From Pyrenopolyporus hunteri (Eukaryota > Ascomycota > Sordariomycetes > Xylariales > Hypoxylaceae), in contig CADCXC010000009.1 of the NCBI GenBank assembly GCA_902806595.1, forward strand, positions 992,001 through 1,056,000: 64,000 nucleotides of DNA. Direction: 5' to 3'. This document shows, piece by piece, positions 26,013 through 38,295 of the stretch; position 1 is the first letter of the stretch, and every line of letters starts with the position of its first letter. The notes below the pieces were generated by a model. That model was not told the origin of the DNA and made no database searches. It was given only the letters and a program-made list of their open reading frames with translations. The translations under genes were made by a program, and so were the position numbers.

Positions 26013-26297
26013 ATTATTAATATAATTATATAATTTTATATTAAAAAATTTATCGTAACGATAATAATAATAAATATATTTTTATTAAATATTTTATCGT
26101 TTTAAATAACGAAAATTTAAAATATATATTTTAAAAAAATATATAAATATCGATTAATGTAAAATTAACTAATTATATTTTTATATAAATAAACATAATA
26201 AATATAACCTCTTTTCGTAATTTTTACATCAAGCGATCGCCTAGTATTTTTCCCTCGGTTTACTAATTAATAACCCCTTATCATCCAATACTTGGCA
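26012..26297 (+). repeat. 3' LTR, inner part RIP-mutated, outer part unmutated
   Basis: This is homologous to 19879-20165. From about 26215 to 26297 it keeps C and G (for example AAGCGATCGCCTAG at 26231-26244), where the left LTR reads AAGTAATCGTTTAA. It ends GGCA. Confidence 0.88.
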
Positions 26298-29200
26298 TCA
26301 TTATAAGAAAGGCTTAACGTGCAGCTGACCCGGCTGATTCAAAACCGTATATCGGGCATTTAAACTGCGACTCCCGTCTGCATATACAGTGCTTAGGTGA
26401 AGTAATCGGGCCATCTTTCCTACGTGATTCAAGTGCGTTTTGTATACTCGATACAGCTAGACATTAGCTGACTGATAAGAGAGGAATGCAACTCTCTAGT
26501 GGCACCTGGGCTTACCGTAAAGGCGTTTCCTGGTGGCGTCCAAGATCTATGATAAGCAACGTAAGGGCATGGGGAAGCACACCCACTGGACCGAGTAAGA
26601 CGCCTCATAACTCAATCTTGAAGCCAGAAGTCAGCACCATCGAATTGTAAGTCGGTAAGTCGGCATCTCTCGTCGACGGACGGGCATAATGAGCACCGAT
26701 ACATAAACGTGAAATATGTGGTTTACATAATTCTAAAACAGGAATAGGTATAATTCATGTCTGTGCTGTGTTTTAACGTGCGGACGTGGTATCAGGTGTT
26801 TAATTGGCCGTGGCCTCGATACCGACAGCGTACTCTCATGATTAGAAGTAGCATTAAACCTGCAATTGGTCCATCTTTCCGTTTTCGATGGTTTAAATAT
26901 ACTATTTGCCTAGAAATTGTCAAGAACGAGCGCCTAAGCTGGGTAACTATGCTCACATAATCGACGAATCAGAGACGAACCTAAGGGAGGGGCCCCCTTT
27001 CACAAAACCCGCATCGGAACGGCAATGACTTGGAGTATTCGGCGAAGACTACTTCCGTCATGCCCGGTGGTCTGATACTGGCATAATTCGTTGCCAAGGC
27101 GGTGGTAGACGATTTCTAATAGATGCTGGATGCCATCATACCTTCATAAACATCCCCGGCTGGACCTCGTAAGCTATCCCTGTGCTCGAATCGGCCATCG
27201 GCAAAATCGAAGCAAGACCTGTCCTGGTGGAGTTCATTTGCACTTTTCCGGTGATGTCCTCGGTCCTCGTGACAGACCTCTAGTGAGAGTTGGGGGTCCG
27301 GGGTGGGTCGTCCGTTCGAGTCCGGGGCACGGGAGGAGACAGACCTGCCCGAGAACCACGAGAATGCCGATCTATTGCTTACGCGTCAAAGAATCTAGGA
27401 GGGTTGTATGCTGAGGAATAAAGGCACTGCACTGAAGCGGGCATATCTTGAAACGTCTGTCACCATTATCCCGAAGGATCTCTTCCCGCAACACCAAGAG
27501 GAAAGAAAGGATTCCCAGCGTCCCGATAGCAGCCATGAAGCTCTTCAATTCCATCATCGCATCGTAATTCGGCTGCTTATGCACTAGTTAGCGGGAAAGG
27601 CGATATTCTCTCAGCACGATAAGCCGTCCTACGTTGCCGAATCGTTAGATCTTCTCGCCTTACTCGCGCCTAGCTGGTTCTAGACACGGTCGATACGAAC
27701 GAGAACACTTAAGGAGTCGAAGAATCGGACCGAAATTGGAAGCATGGCTGTTATGCTAGGTATTGTTGGTCTTCTCTCAAGTTACGGATTTAGGCCGTGA
27801 AAGCCAGCTCACATTATCATCTATCTGGTTTGCGGCGCTCGGGAGCTTCTCACATCACAACTAGCTCCAGGGATGACCAGTTAGACGGTATCCAGCATCA
27901 TTCGTGCCGTCGAGTTCCCAAGAGACGCGTACTTGGCCTAGTAGGCCTGCAGGAATAGGATGACGCGCGACCATATCAACAGAGTAGGCAGCCGCATTAC
28001 CTTGATTTACGACTCGTTCGGGTTGTAAAACCCGAAGCGTTACAACGTGTCGTCGAAGATACAGCTCGCAGAGCTGTTGTTTTCGTTGAACACCATCAAC
28101 TTCCTTGCGCCCCATCCAAGGTACCTACGTAGGCATATCACAAAATGCCTCGAGAACAACACCTTGAGTAACTACCCACGCTTCCACGCCACTCCCGTGA
28201 CCCCTCCCCCACAGCGAAGCCAGCACCATCGGGTTCGCAAAGCTAGCGATGCATCGGGACCGGAGGCATAACTCTACCGCCCGCCAATTCAGCACTCGGC
28301 ACTTTGTTGGTAGGGGCATGAGAAAAAAAAGAATTATCTGATCTGGTGACACTACATCTGCACGAAATGCGGCGCCGACAGCTAGCTAGTCATCCCGAAA
28401 AGGGCGTCAGTCTTACAGTGGCCAGCCGTGTTTGTTGGGTGAGCGATTACGCCTGCGCTGCAGAACGGGTACGCGCCCGTCCCTTGCTTCTTCCCTTGGG
28501 TCGGAGGCCTATCGGAAGAGAAGAAGGGCGCAAAAGAAGTAATAGTTGCTAACAGATCTTGGGGGGAGGGCTTTCTTAGCTGCCTTGGATCCCCACCGAC
28601 ACCACATCAATTTCTGGAGAAAAAGCACTGTGGTGCGACTCGCCCAGTCCTAGTTCTTGTAAGACCTTTCAGCTTCTGCGCGGTACTACAGAACACAGGG
28701 AGAATTCGAAGTCCGAAGTCCTCGAGTCACCGCAAGTTTCGGAGAGTGAAATGACCAATATTGCTGTGGTTCACCCGTCTGGCATCCGTATACGAACTAT
28801 TGGAAATAGATTGAGACTCACGAGAGCAAGCTTCCCGTATCAGGTCGTTGCAATACGCCGACATCATAACGACTGCAAGACGGGAAAGTGCTGATCATCT
28901 ATCTGTCTATCCCTTCGAGCCAGGGGGGGTGAGGACTCGTGGGGGTGGAAATTACGGTTGTGGCTGCGGCGTTGAGATCCCGACGCCTCACACGTATCAT
29001 TTTCGATTAAGGGACGCTTTAAACCCTGCACGAAGGCGCGCCGATTCCCACGCTATCCTGGCTACCAAGGCGTACGAAGGCGATGTGGCGCAAGTTCTAA
29101 AACATTGGCGGGATACATACACGGGAGAGGCGGGCTAGCCTAGGATCTAGCTAGCCTATCGCTCTAGGGGGAGCAATGGTTCGGCTACTTTCGCTTCGAT

Positions 29201-32200
29201 CTTCTTCTTGTTTTTCGCGCCCGGATGGATATATCGATCACTAGCAGGTATATTAAACACGTGTAATATCGATCTGCGGGCGAGGGCTCGGTCACCGTCC
29301 CATGGTGAATATTGCACGCCTCGTCGGGTCTCGTCCCCCGGAGATCAGCACGGAGTTGATTGCTGGAGTTTGACGGACCGGTGAGATGTTTATACAGAGC
29401 GAACGAGGCGCAAGATTTCTAAATCAGGACGGAAGTCGTCACACCACGTAATATCGCGGAGAATTATCCCGTTGGCGATGTAAACATTCTGTTGGCAGAG
29501 TGCCTGAGGTGTACCCAGCCCACCGGTTCACAACATACTTAGACCGTTGCATAACAAGGTAGCGAGGTTTAGACTCCATGCGAGTTCAACACAAATACAA
29601 GTCTATGAAGCCTATATTGACACGAGCGCTCAGCCAAGCGCTGGCCCTGCAGATAACGTGCATGAAGCAATTAAAATCTTAAACAATGTGTCAGTGTTGC
29701 CACTAGCTGTAGCCGTAGAGTAACCCTAAACTGGCGGAAAAACGCTATAGCTATGTGGAGGTCGAGCTAATGGGGTATTTCCCGAAGCTAAGGATCCTAT
29801 TTAACCTCTCTTCAATGTGCTTGTTGTGCTTACAACGCGCGAGAATTGCGTTCGCTGTGATCATAGGCGCTCGTGTGGTAAGGGGTACCGGAAAGAAGGA
29901 GGAGATCCCAACAATAACGACAACAACAAAAACAACAATGTGACAAAGAAAAAAAATTAAAAAAAAACCTTAAGAACAACCCGGATTGCGCGACGTGGGC
30001 GGCTAAGAATAGATTTAGAGTAGGTACTTAGGGAGTCGTAATGGAAGACGAATATCCAGGGATATGGAATATAAACAACATGATATGATAGGGCGACCCG
30101 ACGGTTTGGTCACGCTGCTGTCTGCTGTTTGCGTAGACTGGTATACTGCAAACTGGGGGTAGCTTAATTACCGGGTTAGGTAAATTCCTTCACATTGCCC
30201 GACGTGCTGGTTCTATCACAGTTACTCTCCAACGGCCGTTGCTTATACAAATGGCGATAATCAACTAACCTCCGCATATATCGTTCAAATGAGGCTGCTA
30301 ACAGGTTAAAAACCGTAACGACGACTACGAGTCGGTCGATTAACTAACAGTCACCCCCTATTCGGATTAACTTCTACTAAACCCGAACATCGTGGCGATC
30401 TGCTAAATCGTCAGTGACCATGGAGATGTATTAAAGTAAAAGTAGTGCACGGTTAAATGGTACCTGGCCAGGGCAGAGAGTGTTACGCAAGAGAGGTATA
30501 TAACCCAGGAATTGTGCTCTCGCGCACGTCAATAACTTAGCCTAATCTACCGTGTACTCGTAACTAGGGGTGAGGAACGAACCGTGGCGATTTATAATTC
30601 GAGCGAAAAAGAGATTACCTACATATTGTCTATATTTGTTTGCGCGCGCCCAATAACGCTAAATAAACTTAAGACCGCAAATCTTACGCACCTCTAAACA
30701 GGCCCTGAAATGGCTAATGTTTCTCCAACTTGACTTGAGTTTATTTAGCGGATAGCGGAAAAGCGAGATTTTAGTATAAGTCAGATAAAAGTCCCTAGAT
30801 GTATCATAACGCTTTGAGATTCCCCGAATCTCGACTAACACCGATAAATTCATACTAGCGAAGCGGGTGTATGGCGGGGGCGCAGGATAGGACCAACTGA
30901 TACATAGGTACATAAGCCGGAGTTAAAAGCTCCCAAGTTGCGTTGCGTCCAGCTGCTCCTTGGCGGGCTGTGCGACTCAGCAAACCGATAACAACAGACG
31001 GATCAGCTTATTGCTTTTCCTCTCTCTCTTTTTTTTATAATTTTTTATTATTATGATACCACCGAATTTCAAAACCATAGTAGGAAAAAAGGATGACGCT
31101 AGAAACGACAACAAGGAGAAAGTAACCGGGCCGGGTTGCTAACACCACCCCCTAGGCCTTTCGTTCTCGGCCCTGGAAGCGCAGATCTTTTGCTGCACGT
31201 CTCGGTACTGGGAACTATGCATGCAACCACGAGTTCTGATCTTACCCTCAACCCACCTTTCGAGGCCCAATTCGACCACTACCAGCACCCTCAGCATCGA
31301 TTGACCAAGCCTGGAACAGTCCTCGGCCCATTGCAATCCATATCGCAAAAAGAAGGAGAAAGAGAGACGAGGAATTCATAGGCCTTGTTTCTTCGCCCCT
31401 TGCTCGCCTACTTACCTACCTCTTACTTTGCCAACCTTTAGGTGACAGCGAGGGAATAACCCCTGACGCCATCATGCCCTCGCAACTGCCTCGTCTAACT
31501 GCTGTCAAAATTGGCTGGCCGCCAGTTCCCTCCCCAAGTAGATGCCTAGAAAATAGACATCTAGAATAGCCCGAGAACGAAGTACAATGGGTCATGTCGA
31601 AAAGGCCGCAGATAATAGATACCTACACAAGTTGACCCTGATGTCCCTGCTGGATGGCTTTCCCTGCCGATGGCGATGGTATCTTTGCCACTTGGGCCGG
31701 GCATATCTAAGTATGAGCACATTGATTACCTCCTACCTACCTCTTACCTACCTATGTATGAAGTCGCCCAAGCTTTGGCTAGTGCCGCAGGACACCCATC
31801 CACACCTATTCCCATTGCTATCCCTATTGGCTTCCCCTAGAGATCGGGTTGCGATATCACATGAGTCTATTCAAACTTAGAGACTCACATTAGTGTAGAG
31901 TAGCATCAAATCCGCCCGGCTCTATCTACCGCTAGTTGACGATTCAAGATTTGTCCTATTGTCTGCTAAACGTATCTGTTTCCATCTACGCACATCGTCG
32001 TTATTATGTCCCCCCCCCCGCCGTGCCTCAAGGAGGGGGGATCCTAGCTAACGACCCGTACCTGGATAGGTTATTTGATGGCGGCTGAAAATGTCTGAGC
32101 TGGGCCGGGCATTTCATCAGCTGTATCACAACCCCCCGTGTCTTAGGATACTCCCCTAGCTACCACAAGTACATGCAATCCTCGCTCCCGAATGGCAGGG

Positions 32201-32735
32201 ACGGTACCAAGAGCATACATGTAGAGCTGCATCACCTTGGCCCACATATACACCCTGTATATTTTCTGTACCTTTGCATATGGGTAAGCTGCTCCTACCC
32301 TTATGCTCTATTGGTGATCCCGATAGAAATATCCAGGTCTTCCTCATTTTCACAAGGCCACCATCCGGGCATATGTCATCCATGGCCTCACTCGATTTAT
32401 CCATGCGTACACGTATCGCTCCATTGCCTTACGAGTATCCACATCGTTGGATCTCAGCCGTCCTTCTTATATACATGCCTCGAGCCGACCTTGTCTCCTT
32501 TATATTCCCCTCGACCTGGCATCCGATACCCGACGCCTAGCTTTAGAGCTTCACCTTACTATTGTTAGACACGACGGTCTCCTCTGTTGTTATTTTAACA
32601 TCGCCGAGCCTATCGATGTTTTGAGACCTGTCACAGGAGGCCAAACATCGTTTATATGAGGGCGTTAAAAAAAAGAAGAAAAAAAAAGAAAAAAGGCCAG
32701 AAACAACTTCTTGACCCTATTGGACCTGCAATACC
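26298..32735. other. 6.4 kb gene desert with balanced composition
   Basis: No open frame longer than about 130 codons and no protein motif recognised on either strand. From 26298 to about 30900 the DNA has ordinary base composition, is not RIP-mutated, and almost lacks the CCTA/TAGG tracts common elsewhere. Pyrimidine- and A-rich tracts appear around 31020-31060 and 32665-32700. CCTA tracts return at 31728-31756. The last 1-2 kb probably includes the cmr1-type gene's promoter. Confidence 0.55.
31728..31756. repeat. CCTA tetranucleotide tract
   Basis: Repeated CTAC/CCTA units interrupted by CTCTT, about 1 kb upstream of the Cmr1-type regulator. Confidence 0.8.
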
Positions 32736-35700
32736 ATGGTATATTGTGCCTACTGCGGAAAAAGCTTCACCCGCAAGGAGCACCTAGAAAGGCACATACC
32801 CAGCCGTGAGTGGTGCTCACTCGCTTCGCATGCCCATAGAAACTAACCCCTGAGGTCGTAGATACGAACGTAAAACCGCACCGATGCAGCGCCTGTCAAC
32901 TATCGTTTGCTCGAAGGTTCGCCCTTTACTTTCCCCTACAACGCATTCACCTCGGCTGTTCCGCATACTCATCCGTATATTATAGGGACTTACTGCAAAG
33001 ACACCACTCCACATATCATGAAGCAAGAGATCCGATGGAACCGCTCCCGGGCGGTGTTCCTACAGTAGCAGGGCGAACACCTATTGCCTGCATGAACTGC
33101 GCGCAAGCCAAGACAGGCTGTGATAAGAGAGTCCCATGCGCGCGTTGCGCAGACAAGAATCTCGAATGCCAGGCCCGGTTCGCCCGGCGTTCCTCGAAAG
33201 CCGCTCTTAGGGCTGCGCAGGCATCTGCTGCGTTGAACAATAACCAGAACCAAGTCTCTATACCACCACAAGCTTCGTCGATGCCGGCCACGACAGTCAA
33301 CCCCGCGTTCATGGATATAGGCCCGGCTGTGGTTAAACAAGAACCGCCTATGCAATCGCCAACGTCGTCCGAAAACAACGGTAACAATATCACTATCGAC
33401 CCCAGAATACAGCAACACGAGAGTCCGCCCAGGAAGAACTCGTCGGCGGATTCTCAAATAGGCTCTGACGATTTCCCATCGCCGCAACAACATCAAAGAT
33501 TAGAAGGAATGAACGAGTTCCTCAACCTAGGCAGCGATTTTATACCACAGGAGCCAACTTATCAAGACTTGTTATCATGGCCGGAATATCCCCTGGAACT
33601 CGACATGTATGCCGAGAGCATGCCTCTCGCCCAAGCCGACGTCCCCATGCCTACCTACACGGAGATCAGCGAGATGTCCTCTAATTCAGAAAATATAAGT
33701 TCCTCGAGAGGGTCCATACACACAAGAAGCACTAGCATAATGTCTGCGGGCGACTTGGAGTCTGCTATCAAGTCTGTTGACATGAGATTGAACGCTCCTA
33801 CCGACACTACTATATCCGAGTTCGACGCTGTTATTGCGGCCGAGGCTTCTTGGCCCCTAGCTCGATGTAATCCGCTCGTATTCTCGAACGCGTGTCCCAG
33901 AACAGCCATCATTCACCTGGAATGCTTAGAGCAGAAGTCGAGACAGGAAGGGATCTGGCATGCCCTAGAACAGTACCTGGCGCAGGTCGACTGGGACGCA
34001 AACGACATGGGCTCTGTTGTCCCTATAACTCCTCGTACCCGCGATAACATGCTCGCTATAACGCAAACGTTCCTCCACAAGGCCCTCGAGATTCACCGCG
34101 GAGGGGTTGTCAGCCAAGGCAAGGTATACGGAAACCCACGATTGCTCAGTTACTTAGTCCTCCCTCCATCCAAGATATTAGAGTACTTCCTCCGTAGCTA
34201 CGTTCGAGATCTCACGTTCTTTTACTCGCTAGTTTCGTCCGGTTGCGTGGACCCGAACGAGATGCTTCAAAACAACCAGGCCGCCACGCTTCTGTTATTG
34301 CTCATGATCGCGCAAGGCGCCTCCGCAGTTCCTACGGCGGAAGCGCGAGCTCTTTCAGCCGGCCTGGTTGAGACCTGCCGCATCTCGTTGTTCGACATAA
34401 TCGAGAAGAACGTTGAGATGAGCGCCGACCCTACTGCGCTCCGATGCGCCCTACTATTTACGTTACTAGGGGCCTGGAGCGGCGACAAATGGCTGATGGA
34501 CATAGCTATGGGACAACGCGGGATGTACATTTCGGTAAGTTCCCTATGAATAGCACGGCTCTCCCTTGGCTTGGTAAGGTACCCCTAACTGAATTAAACA
34601 CCCCCCCATAGATGCTCAAGCATGCTGGGATGCTCGAAGTCCAGCCCCCCATGATCCCGTCTCTTGATGGTTCAACTAACATAGAGCTCCAATGGCGTTC
34701 GTGGCTACACCGGGAAGCCCAAAATAGGTGTGTTACCTGCGCCGCCCTATGCGGCAGCCCAACCAATAGTTTTATGCAGTACGCTGATCTTCCTCAATAG
34801 ACTGGTGTACAACTTTGTCATGGTCGACCAGGAACTAAGCTTATTCCATGACACGGCACCCATGCTGCCGACGAGCGAGCTCTGCGCCCCATTGCCTGGC
34901 CCCGACATACTATGGGTATCAACCAGCGCCGACCTATGGTTCCTAGCCTTGCAGAACATCTATGGTCGCACGACGAACATCACGCCGGAGCTACTCGGGA
35001 CGCCTCCGCCGACACCCTCGCTCTACGACTTGTTCCAGGACCTTCTGAACGAAAACCTGTCCAAGAGACAAGCTAGCCTTACCCCCCATCAGCTACGACT
35101 GCTCCTTCACCCTCTCCAGTCATGCCTCTACCATGTCACACAGATGCTGTCCTGCTTCTCGGACATGTCGGGTGCGCGGCGCGCGAGGGAGCGGGTGGGG
35201 ATCAAGGCATCCTTCGAAGCGCGGCGTGACGAGATCCAGGGGCTGCTCCAGAGGTGGTACGAGCTGACCATCAGCCTGTACAAGGCGAACCCCGCCTGCG
35301 CCGTCAGCAAGACCAACCTAGTGCTCTACCACCTAATCTCGCTCAACGCGGTCACCAACTTCCCCGAGATCGAGCGGCTAGCGCGGCGCGAAGGCTTCGA
35401 CGGGTCTTACTGGGAGCTGTCGCTGCGGCACAAGCGGTGCATCTCCCAACGCGAGGAGGCCATCTTCCACTGCGGGCAGGTCTTCCGGCTGCTGCACTCG
35501 ATGCCGCGTGACCGCCGCCCGAACTGGTGGAGCGCCGCCATCTACCGTGCTACCCTGATCCTCTGGACCGACAGCGTGTCCCGGCTCGACCCCAACTTCA
35601 AGAAGCGCGAGGAGGCCGGCTCCCCCGTAGCCATCGACAAAGTCACGCCCGAGGACCCCGCGCTCATCGCGTACCTGTGGGGCGGCGACGGCGTGCCCGT

Positions 35701-35914
35701 GCTCACGAAGCCGCGCACCGGCGCCCACGTGAGCTTAGACAACCCCAAGGACGTGCTCGGCCACGGCATCAAGACGATCGAGGACGGCATCAGCACCCGA
35801 CTATGCGACGGCATCTGCCGGAAGCTCCACAGGCTAGACGCAGCTTGGCAGTCCGACTTACACAACAGAGCAGCCGGCGTGAGCCTACCTGCACCTGCTA
35901 CTAGTATATGCTAG
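32736..35914 (+). CDS. cmr1: Cmr1/Pig1-type melanin transcription factor (C2H2 x2 + Zn2Cys6)
   Basis: Five exons (32736-32805, 32862-32916, 32986-34534, 34612-34727, 34801-35914) encode 967 residues. The first two exons are tiny (70 and 55 nt). Two C2H2 fingers span residues 3-53 (C4, C7, H20, H24; C32, C35, H48, H53), with the stretches YCAYCGKSFTRKEHLERH and CSACQLSFARRDLLQRHH. A Zn2Cys6 binuclear cluster follows with C77, C80, C87, C93, C96 and C103 in the order CX2CX6CX5CX2CX6C. A disordered acidic/Ser-rich linker and a fungal-specific-TF-like C-terminal region complete the protein. This rare combination is characteristic of Cmr1 (Cochliobolus) and Pig1 (Magnaporthe), nuclear regulators of DHN-melanin genes. 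Introns have ACTAAC-like branch sites and GT-AG ends. The ATG is in good context (ACCATGG). The last exon is strongly GC-rich compared with the first half of the gene. Confidence 0.93.
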
Positions 35915-37132
35915 TAAAGCTGCAGCAGCTGTTGCTGCTGCATACTGATTCATGGATGTCTTATTCGAGTATTTACTTTCCCAGCGGAAAGTTCCTTTTA
36001 CGGGCACAGGGGTCTTCTAACCATAATTTTACTGGGAGCAAAAGAATTGATCCGTCGACACATATGGTTAAACTCACATAACGTTCTCCGGCCAATATAC
36101 ACGACCGATCCTAGGCTCACGGCATCAACGGTTCATTCCGGCGGCATTAAGGGGCGGGGGGAGTCGAAGGGACCGGTAAGGAGTATATCAGCGCTTGCAA
36201 ATATACCGAGCGATGAAGCAGAAAATACCTACCTAGGGAGGAAAGGGGCGGGCTGAGATTATGCCCAGGCCTGTATCCCTAGGGGTATATTTTCGTCACG
36301 GTAACGAGGGTAGAAGCGTGGGCGTCATGGGCGTAGGCGTACTAGGCTTCTTAGGCGTTCGGCAAGGTTATTCTTCTACGCTCGGAAGCGGGAAGAGACG
36401 CGTTTACGACGAGCTACGGGTGCCTAAAAGATACCGTGCTATGAACAAACGGTAGAACAGGGGCTGCTTAGGTAGGCAAGGTGGTTGATACCTATGCGGC
36501 CCCGTATACCCGTCCCCGGTCAGGGACGGCAGCGGGAATTATACAGCGATTATGTGCTTGCTTAACTCTGAGATAGACCTTTCACTTTCTTTCTACCTTC
36601 ATTTCTTTCCTAACCCCTGTCTATCTCTTGCTTTCGTTACTCCTTATGAGTCTACACGATGGGAAATAGGTATAATGAGGTAGCTGGTCTTAAACCTGCG
36701 GGAATTGCAACGCAAAAATACAAACGCGCATATTATCTCCGTTACATGCAACCTGACAAATCTAACCTACCCAGCTTACTACTACCTGGGTACGGAGAGT
36801 CTGCACCCCAGGTTAGGCGCGTTCCCCATGCTTTTTCGCGTGATCTTACAAGCAGCGGAGGATACGAAGTCCAGTATAACCTAGATAAACCCGGGGAGAC
36901 AGCGTTGATAATCTGCAGCTGCCTCACCCGTTTGATCCCTCGCCGTTCCTAGGCAGCAGACGTAACTCGTCTTATCAACTCACAAGTCCTGTAAGTAGGC
37001 AGGTACATACATACCAGCGCCAAACAACAGCCATTGATAAAGTACCCAGCCCGCTTCGTTCGGCATCACACGAAGGGATGGATATATGGCACAATGCTGT
37101 CGTTTGTACTCCGCCAGCCACGCTTACATGTA

Positions 37133-37153
37133 CTCTCTCTCTCTCTCTCTCTC
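37133..37153. repeat. (CT)10 dinucleotide run
   Basis: About ten consecutive CT units occur in a pyrimidine-rich stretch. Confidence 0.9.
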
Positions 37154-37554
37154 CGCGGTTCCCCGCTGTCCAACCCCCCCCTCCTCAAACATCCTCCCAA
37201 ACGGCCTTAGTACCTACCTACTTATCTCTGCCTTTCTACACCGGTAGCAAACCATTGCTTCCTCGTGGCGCCGATTGATATGGGGCGATCTCGCTTAATT
37301 ATACCGAGTCTAGCCCACCTCGGCCTGTGGCGCTCTTCGAGTAACGCTTTCTCGCTTCCGACTCGCCGCGAGTTGGGTTCGAAAAATAGAGAGGAGAGAG
37401 GGGGAGTGGGAAAGCTGGGCGTTAATTAAGGATAGCAAGCCACAGTTTCCCATTCGAGATGCCTCGTGTTTATCGGACGTATCGTGTCTATCTCGTATTG
37501 TATCGTATCTGCCTAAGGACCGCCAGGGCCAAGCGCCTACCCGCCTCTCGTATG

Positions 37555-37625
37555 TAGGTGTAGGTATACACGCAGGTAAAGGTGTAGACGTAGGTGTAGC
37601 CGTAGGTGTAGCTGTATGTGTGTGC
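37555..37625. repeat. Degenerate GTAGGTGTAG-type repeat
   Basis: A purine/T-rich stretch repeats GTAGGTGTA with single-base variants (GCAGGT, GTAGAC, GTAGCC). It is related in sequence to the TAGG tracts but has a 6- or 12-bp period. Confidence 0.6.
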
Positions 37626-37878
37626 GCCCGTACTAGTAGGGGTATTGATTAACCTGCTTACCGGCATGCTGTACCTAATCTACACCGCGCAGCACGTACG
37701 TACGCATCTACAGGTTGGAAGGGTCTGGGCTCAGCGACGGTTCGGAATCTTACCGGCTGACACCCTTCAACGAGCCTGCCTCCCACGTCCCCGGCGCGGC
37801 CGATGCTACGCCAGCTGCTGGTTCCCGCCAGTAGCGTGGGTATACGTGCTTAGGGGTGCTATGTGCTGTAGGTGTAGC

Positions 37879-37932
37879 ATACATACATACATACTTACCT
37901 ATTTACCTACACACACAACACACACACACACA
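37879..37932. repeat. ATAC and AC microsatellites
   Basis: Four ATAC units are followed by TACC units and then AC dinucleotide runs. Confidence 0.85.
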
Positions 37933-38255
37933 TCTACACGATTATACGTCTACCTAGGTAGGTACCTATGCATGTAAGGTCAGCATCAACGTGTAGCAGC
38001 CGTCGAACCACCCTCATCCCAGTGTTTGCTCGGGAGCGCGTTTGTCCTCGCCGTCTCATATTTTAGCCTCGGCCAGGTAGGTGGTGCGGGGATTTTCGCA
38101 TCAGTGTGCTGACCTCAGCCCTCGTTCGGGACACAACTCGCGGGTTTCGTTCCGCGCCGTAGCTTAGGCCTATGGTATTTGTCCGCGCCAGCGCGTGTAT
38201 GTGTGTCAGATATCCCGCCCTCCCCCCCCATTAGGTACTTACCTAGACGGCCTCC

Positions 38256-38295
38256 GTAGGTAGGTACATAGGTAGGTAGGTAGGTAGGTAGGTAG
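38256..38295. repeat. (GGTA)n tract with six perfect units
   Basis: GGTAGGTACATA leads into six perfect GGTA units (38271-38294). It is one of the longest members of the dispersed CCTA/TAGG family in this window. Confidence 0.92.

Larger units (their letters stand above)
19879..26297 (+). mobile_element. RIP-degraded LTR retrotransposon (about 6.4 kb)
   Basis: Direct terminal repeats (19879-20165 and 26012-26297) align at an almost constant offset of 6132 bases once C-to-T and G-to-A changes are allowed. The interior is nearly pure A/T plus CpG and is full of stops in every frame, so no gag or pol can be read and the superfamily is undetermined. A purine run (26003-26012) immediately left of the right LTR fits a polypurine tract and gives a plus-strand orientation. 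The left LTR begins TGTCAC and the right one ends GGCA, matching the usual TG...CA. I find no matching 5-bp target duplication (ACTCT versus TCATT); a shared GCATCAT at 19866-19872 and 26295-26301 may or may not be a remnant. RIP-type mutation is inferred from the substitution pattern. Confidence 0.9.

Noticed and set aside
19866..26301. GCATCAT on both sides of the LTR element as target-site duplication
   Set aside because: On the left it lies seven bases from the LTR start, and on the right it overlaps the terminal CA. The geometry does not fit a normal duplication, so it is only mentioned.
38256..38295. CRISPR-like or telomere-like array
   Set aside because: The tract is a pure 4-bp microsatellite without spacers, differs from the TTAGGG telomere unit, and short versions occur all over the window.
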